A stretch of 13,586 nucleotides of DNA, taken from assembly GCA_013002285.1 (NCBI GenBank), contig JABDKJ010000068.1, positions 1 to 13,586 on the forward strand, given 5' to 3'. The translations under genes and the position numbers were made by a program. The stretch's first letter is position 1. Each line of letters begins with the position of its first letter. The notes under the pieces were generated by a model. That model did no database searches, had not been told where the DNA came from, and saw only the letters and a program-made list of their open reading frames with translations. Below, in pieces: positions 6,663 to 13,586 of this stretch. The stretch is from Flavobacteriales bacterium. GTDB lineage: Bacteria > Bacteroidota > Bacteroidia > Flavobacteriales > JABDKJ01.

Positions 6663-7153
6663 TAGAGCATGTCTTTTGCCAATTCCAAAAATGCTTCTTC
6701 AACATTTTCTCTTGTTTTGGCTGATGTTAAAATATAATTGTCAATCGGGATATTTGTTTCCTGAGAGTCCAACGCATCTGGATCGAGCATATCCGTTTTT
6801 TTGCAAAGAAGTTTTATCGGTACTTTGTCTCCTGCAGCTCTTCTATGATCTGAAACATTTTGTTTGAAGCTCAGAAAAGTTTCTCTTCTTGTTAGGTCAG
6901 AAACTAAAAAAAGATCTTGACTCCCTTTTAAGTAACTAGAGTTGACAACTGTAATGGACGATTCGCCATCAATGTCCGAAATGATATTCTTCAGTAGCAC
7001 ATTATCTAACTCAATTGTCTTTTCATCTATATTCACACCTATGGTGGAAATATGATCTTCATTAAAAATACTTTGAACGAAACGCCTTTTGAGTGATGTT
7101 TTTCCAACACCAAATTGGCCAACATTGGCTACTTTATTTAGGATCTTATCCAT
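6662..7153 (-). CDS. Rab/Ras-like small GTPase
   Basis: 163 residues from ATG 7153, the usual size of a single-domain small GTPase. A longer TTG-started frame to 7219 would add a non-conserved N-terminus. G1/P-loop is GQFGVGKTS (12-20), G2 Thr is T37 in STIGVNIDEKTIEL, G3 is DIDGE (60-64), followed by FLVSDLTRRETFLSFK as in Rab proteins; G4 is KKTD (118-121) and G5 TSAKT (143-147). Two deviations stand out: Glu replaces the catalytic Gln of DTAGQ, and Lys replaces the Asn of NKxD. There is no C-terminal cysteine, so no prenylation. The kinase gene follows with a 1-base TAATG overlap. The start codon lies in a perfect inverted repeat. Bacterial Rab-like GTPases are known, but their roles are mostly unexplored. 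Here it may gate or localise the kinase; that is inference. Confidence 0.88.
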   Translation of the reverse strand: MDKILNKVANVGQFGVGKTSLKRRFVQSIFNEDHISTIGVNIDEKTIELDNVLLKNIISDIDGESSITVVNSSYLKGSQDLFLVSDLTRRETFLSFKQNVSDHRRAAGDKVPIKLLCKKTDMLDPDALDSQETNIPIDNYILTSAKTRENVEEAFLELAKDML

Positions 7154-7175
7154 TAGAGTGTACAACACTCTAATG
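7151..7175 (-). promoter_or_regulatory. Perfect inverted repeat burying the GTPase start codon
   Basis: CATTAGAGTG-TACAA-CACTCTAATG gives 10-bp perfect arms (7151-7160 and 7166-7175) with a 5-nt spacer. In minus-strand mRNA the ATG start codon (7153-7151) is the last part of the 3' arm, so a folded hairpin would occlude initiation of the GTPase and, through the TAATG coupling, possibly of the kinase. It could alternatively be an operator for a dimeric regulator, or act as a weak terminator after the upstream genes; there is no U-run after it on the minus strand. Confidence 0.6.
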
Positions 7176-7185
7176 TAAATAAAAA

Positions 7186-7353
7186 TTAAGAAAGTTCTAC
7201 TTGAACGGGCATTGTCCAATGACCCAAAGAAATGGCAGCAATAGTCTCAGAATGAGTTGCTCTTTTTGGACTAATGAAATTCTCAAGAACAACATCAACT
7301 TCCCCTGTTCCTTTGTCCTTTGTTACTATTAATTTAATATCTGAAGTTCCCAT
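7186..7353 (-). CDS. Hypothetical 55-aa protein
   Basis: An ATG at 7353 starts a 55-codon frame whose product begins MGTSDIKLIVTKDKGTGEVD and ends PVQVELS. An upstream TTG at 7419 would lengthen it to 77 residues, but with an unconvincing Cys-containing N-terminus. The visible pattern is mixed strand and loop with no signal peptide or membrane span, and I do not recognise a family. It lies 89 bp after the PorP-like gene and 32 bp before the GTPase start, on the same strand. Curiously, if its TAA were read through, the same frame would stop at the TAA of TAATG at the GTPase start. It could be a small partner protein or a chance frame. Confidence 0.4.
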   Translation of the reverse strand: MGTSDIKLIVTKDKGTGEVDVVLENFISPKRATHSETIAAISLGHWTMPVQVELS

Positions 7354-7442
7354 ACACGAAATATTACGCTTTACAATTTTAACGTATAAAAGGTTGCAAG
7401 GTCGAGAACTTTCGTTCAATGCTTCATTCCGACAATAAGAGA

Positions 7443-8381
7443 TTAGTTTTCTTCTATAGACTCTGCATCCTTAGACTTAGCCTCCGGTTTAGTAAAATTC
7501 AAGCCAAGGGTGAGCTCATGAACACCCCCAGAATAAGAGCTTAAGTCTGAATTAAGGATATCGTAGCCATAGGTGATCTGCATTCTATTGTTGAGGTCTG
7601 CACCTGCTAATGCAATTATGCCATCATTTAATCTATATCCTGCACCGATCCAAAAACGGTCTTGATAAAGAGCAGTTAGGTTCATGTCTATTCTGAACGG
7701 TATAGGTTCAACATATTTCAGAAGCACCGAAGGTTTAAGTGTGATGTCTTCATTCAATTCATAATTATATCCGGCAAGGACATTGTAATGTGGGTCTAAG
7801 TTCCCAATAGAGCCAAGATCATCAAATGGCTCCAGTTTTGTTTGTGTAATATTGGGCACAGAAAGGCCAAAGAAATATTTCTCGTGATAAAGGTAAAATG
7901 CTGCCTTTCCATCAAATACAAGGTCAGACGATAGCCTAGTTTGTAAAATAGGGTCATCACCTTCTCTTATTGATATCTTATCTCCATCAACCGCATACTG
8001 TGTGAATCCAAGAGAAAGACCCAATGAGATCTTAAGAGACTCTGAGATCTGCGCATGATATGCTCCACTCATTTGGGCTCCTATCCTTCTGGTAGGACCG
8101 GCAACATCTGTATAAACAATTCCTCCATAACCTGCTTTATCTTCAAAGGCAGTGTTGGTAAAAGAAAGATTGAATGTCCTTGGTGCATCAGTAATGCCTG
8201 TCCATTGATATTTATTCGTAGACCTTATTTGAACCTCGTTTGAAACTCCGGCATAAGCTGGATTAACTATATAAGGATTGAACATATACAATGAATATTG
8301 CGGCAATTGTTGGGCATTGACCTTAGAAAAGGCCAATGAAAAGCCAATGATCGCTATCGCTATGTAGATGGTACTTCTCAT
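7443..8381 (-). CDS. PorP/SprF-family type IX secretion outer-membrane protein
   Basis: 312 residues, the usual length for this family. An N-terminal signal peptide (~1-23, ending KVNA before QQLPQY) is followed by the hallmark QYSLYMFNPYIVNPAYAG (~residues 28-45). The rest is a run of amphipathic strands typical of a small beta-barrel, with family-like segments such as FWIGAGYRLNDGIIALAGAD and MQITYGYDI, and a charged C-terminal tail. In Flavobacterium johnsoniae the homologue SprF is needed for secretion or anchoring of the adhesin SprB, and its gene lies directly after sprB. Here the ATG at 8381 shares one base with the stop of the giant SprB-repeat adhesin (TAATG), so this protein very probably serves that cargo at the outer membrane. 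Several paralogues are normal in Bacteroidetes, so it need not be SprF itself. Confidence 0.93.
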   Translation of the reverse strand: MRSTIYIAIAIIGFSLAFSKVNAQQLPQYSLYMFNPYIVNPAYAGVSNEVQIRSTNKYQWTGITDAPRTFNLSFTNTAFEDKAGYGGIVYTDVAGPTRRIGAQMSGAYHAQISESLKISLGLSLGFTQYAVDGDKISIREGDDPILQTRLSSDLVFDGKAAFYLYHEKYFFGLSVPNITQTKLEPFDDLGSIGNLDPHYNVLAGYNYELNEDITLKPSVLLKYVEPIPFRIDMNLTALYQDRFWIGAGYRLNDGIIALAGADLNNRMQITYGYDILNSDLSSYSGGVHELTLGLNFTKPEAKSKDAESIEEN

Positions 8382-11300
8382 TATCTCATAATTGAAATTG
8401 GTCCGTCTAAATGACCTGGGAACATCGGATCGTTCAGCCTAATAATATAATAGTATGTGCCAATGGGCACATTATTCCCTTCATAAGTGCCATCCCAAGG
8501 TTGGCTGTAGCCTACCGACCTGAATAGTTTTTCCCCCCATCGATTATAGATCTCAACTTCCATATTAGGGAAGTTCAATGACCCATCCAATACCCAAGAA
8601 TCGTTGTACCCATCGTCATTAGGAGTTATTGTGTTCGGGATGTCAACGGGAGCCTGAAGATCGATGAACATAGAATCTTGAGATACACAACCAAATGGCG
8701 ATGTAACCAATACTATATACCATTGATCCGTTTGGACTGTAGCATTTGGATTGAAAAGAGTGGTATCATCCAAATTCAAAGAAGGAGACCAGCTCACTAT
8801 ATTATCAGGGTCGGTAGTTGGGTCACCGCCTATTGCTATAATATCTTCAATAAAACCAATAAGGTCGGGACCAGCATCAACAAAGGGTAACTCATTCACG
8901 CTCAAGTCCAGAGTGTCCGAATCTGTACAAGTCGAACCTTCGGCATTTAATATTACCATACTGGTACTTAGATCTAATGTAAGTTCAAAAGTAGGGTCTG
9001 TTGAAACAACCACTCCATCGACTACCCATTCATAATTTTCCACCGCAATACTATTTGTTCCATCTAGGAGGATGGTATCACCATCGCACAGTTCTCCAAA
9101 GACACCTGCATCAGCCACTACGAATATTTGAGGAGTTGTAATGAAGAATGTGTCCAATGCACATGAATTATCATCAGTTATTTGTATGTCGAAAGTCCCA
9201 GCTGTTACATTCAATGCATCTTCATCCAAAGAACTATATGATAATGGTCCAGTCCATTCATAGGAAAGAACTCCTGTACCACCCGATCCTGTAATGTAAA
9301 TTGCACCATCCGGGGAAGTTGAACAGAAAGGAGAGGTTATAGAATCCAATTCTACTTGTATGTCATCAGGACTAAACAATGTTGTATCGCCCTGCCATGT
9401 GCACATTAAGCTATCTGTAATAGTCACTGAATATAAACCTGATCCTAATAAGCTTATATCTTCCAGATCACTGGTAAATGCATTCGGCCCTTGCCAATCT
9501 ATGTCATAAGGTGTTGTTCCCCCTGTGATAGTGATATCTATGGCTCCGTTTTCTAAGTAGGAACATATTGGGTCAAATACATTAAAAAACACCTCTATAG
9601 TGTCAGGAGTTGTCACCTCGATATCAAAACTATTCTGGCAATTGTCATCGTCAATTACAGTCACAGTATAGGTTCCAGGAATAAGGTCAGTCAAATTTTG
9701 ATCTGAAGATGTAAATATGCCAGGGCCTACCCAGTCAAAGTCATATGGCGAAGTTCCGCCAGCTGGGAAAAAGTCTATAATACCATCCTCAAAACCGAAG
9801 CAAGTTACGTTCGAAACATCGCTTGTCGCCACAATTTCAGTAATATTGTCCAGATCATAACTAAAATCAAGAGCACATCCAAGACTATCTGTGACAGTAA
9901 CTGTGTATGCTCCCGCTTCAAGATTTATAATGTCTTCAGTTGTACTAGCAAAAGAAGGTCCAACCCAAGAAAAGGTATAAGGCTCTGATCCTCCGTCTAT
10001 TTCCAGGTCAATAAACCCGCTATTGAACCCATTGCAAATGGGACCCATTAATGTAGTTGCTGTATCAACGATCTCTAAAGGAATATCAAGATCATATGAA
10101 GCGTTGGTAGAACAACCATCGGTGTCGGTGATATTCAAGTCATAAGTTCCTCCCTCAAGGTCAAAAATATCTTCTTGACCGGAGGTGAAGGGAACTGGTC
10201 CGACCCATGAGTATATGAAATCATTCGTTCCCCCTGTCACATCTAATTCTATCGATCCATTATCTGCTCCAAAACAAGGAGGATTAGACAAAATGGCCAC
10301 AATATCTATAGGGTCTGGTTCTGTTACTTCGTATGTATTAAAGTAACTACATCCTAGGTCATCTATTACAGTAAGTTCATACACTCCCGGTTCCAGGTCA
10401 AAAATATCTTCATCTATTGAAATAAAGCCATCTGGCCCCATCCAGTTTATAGTTATTGGTAGTTGCGCTCCGGTGATCGTAAGTTCAATAGACCCATCAT
10501 CCTCAGCATTACAACTAATGTTGGTTACGATCTCATCAACCGTATAATTCTCATCAGATATGCTAACAGAAATAGTGTCTGTACATAAATTGTCATCTAA
10601 TATGACAAGTTCATAGACTCCTGAACCAACATTTTCAAGAGTGTCATTTGTACCGATCATCATTCCCATATCATCAAACCATTCATATGAATGATCAATA
10701 GCAGCAGTACCTCCTGTCACCATTGCGACCACTTGTCCATTGTCTAACAGACAAGAAGGATCGTCTATTTGGAATGAAACCATCAAGGTATCTGGAGCAC
10801 TTATAAACAACGTAGTGTCTTCCAAACAACCATTCGCATCCATAACTAAGAGTTCATATGATCCGGGGAATAGATCAGCAATATCTTGCATCACAGAACC
10901 AAACGCGTTTGGCCCAGTCCATGTGATATCATAAGGCATTGCACCACCTAAACTGTCAAGGGTTATGCTTCCTTCATCTGAATATGAACACAAAGAAGGA
11001 GTAGTTGAAATACCGAGTAAAATAGAATCTGGTTCCAAAACTTCAAGTATTGTATCTGTAAAGCAAATATTGGCATCTATAATGTTCAAGGTATATTCTC
11101 CTGGTTCAAGGTCTGAAATGTCTTCTTGATCAGAATTGAATAGGTTTGGTCCAAACCATGCAATATTAAATGGAGCGGTTCCATTTACTATGGTAATATC
11201 AATAGCTCCATCTTCTAAATTTATACAAGATATATCCTGTATATCGAATTCCAATTCTAAGCCGGCTCCTTCAATGATCTCAAAAGTAGAGTCTGACGAG

Positions 11301-13586
11301 CAACCGCTCGCATCTGTAATAAGTAGATCGTAAAAACCAGGTTCGAGACCTGAAATATCTTCCATAGACGAAGTAAAAGGAGGAGGTCCTGTCCATGAAA
11401 CAACATAAGGAGCTGCAGCATTGGAAATAGTTAGATCTATGGCTCCATCATCATTTCCAGCACATGCAATTTGAGAAAGAACAGCATCGATCTCGATCGG
11501 TGGAAGAAATGGGACTTCGATGATAAGTGAAACCGCACAGAGCGCCTGGTCTACTACATCAACTGTATATGTCCCAGGCTCAAGACCTGAAATGTCCTCT
11601 AGGGCAGAAGTATACATATTCGGGCCTGTCCAACTAAAGATAGCGGGGGGGTCATCTGTCATTACTTCAAGATCGATCGCCCCATCCATACCGTCTGGAC
11701 AAGTAACGGGTGTTACGGTCTCAACTACAGTTGGATCAGGATGATTTATCGCAATGGTATCGCCTACAAAACAATCATTCGCATCCGTGATCGTTACTGT
11801 ATAATTTCCGGGAGCCAGATCTTCGATCAAAGAATCGTTGCTAATGAAAGCGCCCATAAAAAATGACCACTCGATGGAATATGGTTGTGTCCCTCCACTT
11901 GGAAATGCTTCTAGCGTACCGTCATTAAAAGGACAGGAAGGGTCCATGATATCCACTGACAGATCTAAAGTATCTGGCTCTAGAATATCATAGGACATAG
12001 TTTCCACGCAACCATCTACATCTTCAACTTCGACAGAATATGTACCTGCCTCCAGCATGTCTATGTCTTCGACCATTGAAGAATAGGTTCCTGGGCCTGT
12101 CCAATTGATCATGTAAGGCATTGTACCGCCTGCCACCGTCAGGTCAATGAACCCATCTCCTTCACCATTACAAGAAATGTCCCCAACTATGGCATCGAGA
12201 GTTATTGGAGGAGTTTCATCCACAAAATATGTGGCCTCGAAAATACAACCATTGTCGTCTGTTATTGTTAGATCATATGTACCCGTTGGGATACCCAAAA
12301 TATCTTCGTTCATAGAAGTGTATGCACCAGGCCCTACCCACGAAAAATCATAAGGTTCTGTTCCTCCAGAGACATCTAAGAAAATAGCTCCAGCTAATGG
12401 TCCAAAACAGGAGACATCTAAAATAGTTTCAGAAACCACGATCTCATCGGGTTGCACTACTTCAAAGGTTTCCATTTGTGAACAACCATTGCCATCGATC
12501 ACCGTAATTGTATATGTACCTGGTATCAGATCCATGATATCCTCATCCATAGAAGTATATGATGACGGCCCAGTCCAAGACACTCCATAAGGTGCTATTG
12601 CATTTATTATCGTAACATCAATAGCTCCTGAACTATCTTGAAAGCATAAGAGATCTTGGACCATTCCATCTATCTCGATCTCCAATGGATCTATAAGATC
12701 TTCTGAAACCAATTGAGTACAACCAACGGAATCCGTAAGAAGTAAAAAATACGTTCCTGCAAGCAGCATATCAATATCTTCTGTCATTGCAGTGAAAGAG
12801 GGGCCCGTCCAGCTGAATACGTATGGTTCAACACCGCCAGTTACGGTGGCATCAATTTCACCATCCATATCTCCAGCACAAGTAGGTGGAGTTATACCAA
12901 GATCTATTATTATAGTATCATTCTGCATGACTTCTACATCGGTCATTTTAATACACATATCTGTATCTTCTACAGTTACAGAATACGATCCTGCAATAAG
13001 ATCGGCAATGTCTTCATCTGTAGAAGAAAAGGTTCCTGGCCCCGTCCAATTGATATTAAACGGAGCAACTCCTCCGGTGATGATCATATCGATCGCCCCA
13101 GTACTATCCCCGAAACATGCAACATCAGTTACAACAAATTCAAGGATGTAACCATCTAATTGTCCGACTTCATACGAAAACATGAAAATACAATCGTTAT
13201 CATCTGTAATGACAAGGTCGTATGTGCCTACTTCCAGATCATCTATATCTTCATCGGTTGATGTGAATAATGCTGGTCCTGTCCATAAAAATCCATAAGG
13301 TGATGCTCCACCTGTTACATCAATATCAATAGATCCATCAGAAAGGCCACTGCAACTTACATCCATAATTGTTTCCATTACCGTAACAGGTAATGGATCT
13401 TCAATATCTATAGAAAGCATTTCGGTACACCCATTATCATCCGTTACTGTAACGATATAAGTTCCTATTGCAAGAGGTGAAATATCTTCCAATGTGGACG
13501 TAAATGGAACTGGGCCAGTCCATGAAATATCATATGCTCCTGCTACCGTTCCTCCTGTTATGGTTATATCAATTGAACCATCACTA
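8381..13586 (-). CDS. Giant SprB-repeat adhesin with T9SS type B sorting domain (5' end beyond right edge)
   Basis: The frame is open from the right edge to the stop at 8383-8381, giving about 1734 visible residues; there is no start in the window (the codon at 13492 is an internal TTG). The visible protein consists of about 19 SprB-type repeats of ~78-80 residues, a 147-residue Ig/PKD-like spacer (9088-8648), and an 88-residue C-terminal gliding-motility-associated sorting domain (8647-8384) with NTITPNDDGYNDSWVLDG, YNRWGEKLF and PIGTYYYIIR. Such proteins pass the outer membrane through the type IX system and stay on the cell surface; SprB of F. johnsoniae is a mobile gliding adhesin. Composition is extremely acidic (Asp/Glu/Thr rich), hinting at calcium binding, though no specific site is claimed. 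The TAATG overlap with the PorP-like gene supports a cargo-partner pair. Adhesion or gliding is inferred. Confidence 0.93.
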   Translation of the reverse strand, partial: SDGSIDITITGGTVAGAYDISWTGPVPFTSTLEDISPLAIGTYIVTVTDDNGCTEMLSIDIEDPLPVTVMETIMDVSCSGLSDGSIDIDVTGGASPYGFLWTGPALFTSTDEDIDDLEVGTYDLVITDDNDCIFMFSYEVGQLDGYILEFVVTDVACFGDSTGAIDMIITGGVAPFNINWTGPGTFSSTDEDIADLIAGSYSVTVEDTDMCIKMTDVEVMQNDTIIIDLGITPPTCAGDMDGEIDATVTGGVEPYVFSWTGPSFTAMTEDIDMLLAGTYFLLLTDSVGCTQLVSEDLIDPLEIEIDGMVQDLLCFQDSSGAIDVTIINAIAPYGVSWTGPSSYTSMDEDIMDLIPGTYTITVIDGNGCSQMETFEVVQPDEIVVSETILDVSCFGPLAGAIFLDVSGGTEPYDFSWVGPGAYTSMNEDILGIPTGTYDLTITDDNGCIFEATYFVDETPPITLDAIVGDISCNGEGDGFIDLTVAGGTMPYMINWTGPGTYSSMVEDIDMLEAGTYSVEVEDVDGCVETMSYDILEPDTLDLSVDIMDPSCPFNDGTLEAFPSGGTQPYSIEWSFFMGAFISNDSLIEDLAPGNYTVTITDANDCFVGDTIAINHPDPTVVETVTPVTCPDGMDGAIDLEVMTDDPPAIFSWTGPNMYTSALEDISGLEPGTYTVDVVDQALCAVSLIIEVPFLPPIEIDAVLSQIACAGNDDGAIDLTISNAAAPYVVSWTGPPPFTSSMEDISGLEPGFYDLLITDASGCSSDSTFEIIEGAGLELEFDIQDISCINLEDGAIDITIVNGTAPFNIAWFGPNLFNSDQEDISDLEPGEYTLNIIDANICFTDTILEVLEPDSILLGISTTPSLCSYSDEGSITLDSLGGAMPYDITWTGPNAFGSVMQDIADLFPGSYELLVMDANGCLEDTTLFISAPDTLMVSFQIDDPSCLLDNGQVVAMVTGGTAAIDHSYEWFDDMGMMIGTNDTLENVGSGVYELVILDDNLCTDTISVSISDENYTVDEIVTNISCNAEDDGSIELTITGAQLPITINWMGPDGFISIDEDIFDLEPGVYELTVIDDLGCSYFNTYEVTEPDPIDIVAILSNPPCFGADNGSIELDVTGGTNDFIYSWVGPVPFTSGQEDIFDLEGGTYDLNITDTDGCSTNASYDLDIPLEIVDTATTLMGPICNGFNSGFIDLEIDGGSEPYTFSWVGPSFASTTEDIINLEAGAYTVTVTDSLGCALDFSYDLDNITEIVATSDVSNVTCFGFEDGIIDFFPAGGTSPYDFDWVGPGIFTSSDQNLTDLIPGTYTVTVIDDDNCQNSFDIEVTTPDTIEVFFNVFDPICSYLENGAIDITITGGTTPYDIDWQGPNAFTSDLEDISLLGSGLYSVTITDSLMCTWQGDTTLFSPDDIQVELDSITSPFCSTSPDGAIYITGSGGTGVLSYEWTGPLSYSSLDEDALNVTAGTFDIQITDDNSCALDTFFITTPQIFVVADAGVFGELCDGDTILLDGTNSIAVENYEWVVDGVVVSTDPTFELTLDLSTSMVILNAEGSTCTDSDTLDLSVNELPFVDAGPDLIGFIEDIIAIGGDPTTDPDNIVSWSPSLNLDDTTLFNPNATVQTDQWYIVLVTSPFGCVSQDSMFIDLQAPVDIPNTITPNDDGYNDSWVLDGSLNFPNMEVEIYNRWGEKLFRSVGYSQPWDGTYEGNNVPIGTYYYIIRLNDPMFPGHLDGPISIMR
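9089..13586 (-). repeat. Array of ~19 SprB-type repeats (~237-bp period)
   Basis: Eighteen complete units and one truncated at the right edge. Each starts with Cys, runs through DGAIDLTVTGG-like and APYxxSWTGP-like segments, then EDI-xxLEPGTYTVTVTDxxGC, with a second Cys about 45-50 residues after the first, so one disulphide per repeat is plausible. Units are clearly diverged at DNA level, unlike the young HYR duplication at the left edge. Two units (about 11950-11710 and 10760-10520) depart from the pattern: they follow a DPSC motif, lack WTGP and EDI in the usual form, and carry EWSFFMG or EWFDDMG instead. Confidence 0.9.

Noticed and set aside
6662..7219. Longer 185-residue version of the GTPase
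   Set aside because: It needs a TTG start and adds a non-conserved N-terminus overlapping the 55-codon gene; the ATG at 7153 places the P-loop at the normal distance from the N-terminus.
7186..7419. 77-residue version of the small protein starting at TTG 7419
   Set aside because: An ATG at 7353 is available, and the extra N-terminal residues look like untranslated sequence; the choice remains uncertain.
12792..13151. 119-codon plus-strand open frame (and similar ones inside the adhesin gene)
   Set aside because: Antisense shadow of the SprB repeats; the product is low-complexity Ser/Val/Pro with no domain, and similar frames recur with the repeat period.
13490..13492. Start of the giant adhesin at 13492
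   Set aside because: The codon is TTG inside a SprB repeat and the frame stays open to the window edge, so this is an internal leucine and not a start.

Overview
The window looks like chromosomal DNA of a member of the Bacteroidetes (Bacteroidota), probably a marine or aquatic Flavobacteriales-type bacterium. The evidence is low GC content, a type IX secretion (T9SS) cell-surface cargo with the gliding-type C-terminal sorting domain, a PorP/SprF-family partner, Calx-beta/HYR surface proteins, and scarce Shine-Dalgarno sequences. Genus and species cannot be read from the sequence. Every gene but one lies on the minus strand, so the window is best read from right to left.

From the right edge, 13586-8381 holds the last ~1734 residues of a giant T9SS-exported adhesin. 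It has about 19 SprB-type repeats, an Ig/PKD-like spacer and a type B sorting domain. Its stop codon overlaps the start of a PorP/SprF-like outer-membrane protein (8381-7443) in a TAATG arrangement, the classic SprB-SprF type of pair. A 55-codon orphan frame (7353-7186) follows.

From 7153 to 3331 comes a tight signalling cluster. It encodes a Rab/Ras-like small GTPase with unusual G3 and G4 motifs, a hybrid histidine kinase (PAS-like sensor, HisKA, HATPase, receiver, HPt-like tail) coupled to it by TAATG, an unrecognised 95-residue protein, a LytTR-type response regulator, and an S4-domain RNA-binding protein of the Hsp15 family. A perfect 10-bp inverted repeat buries the GTPase start codon. 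I infer that the GTPase, the phosphorelay kinase and the LytTR regulator form one signalling unit; that link is not proven by sequence.

The only plus-strand gene is a 52-codon one at 3176-3334, behind a very good match to a sigma-54 (-24/-12) promoter at 3126-3142. It converges on the S4 gene with a 4-bp overlap of stop codons, inside a shared hairpin. About 885 bp (2291-3175) carries no convincing gene apart from that promoter and one possible coding remnant.

The left end (2290 to 1) is the N-terminal ~763 residues of a second large secreted surface protein. It has a signal peptide, an N-terminal domain resembling a Bacteroidetes surface domain, two Calx-beta domains and several HYR-type modules, including a near-identical 264-bp tandem duplication. 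It starts at GTG and runs off the window. The window therefore combines two large secreted proteins with an intervening GTPase/two-component regulatory cluster and a possible sigma-54-controlled small protein.
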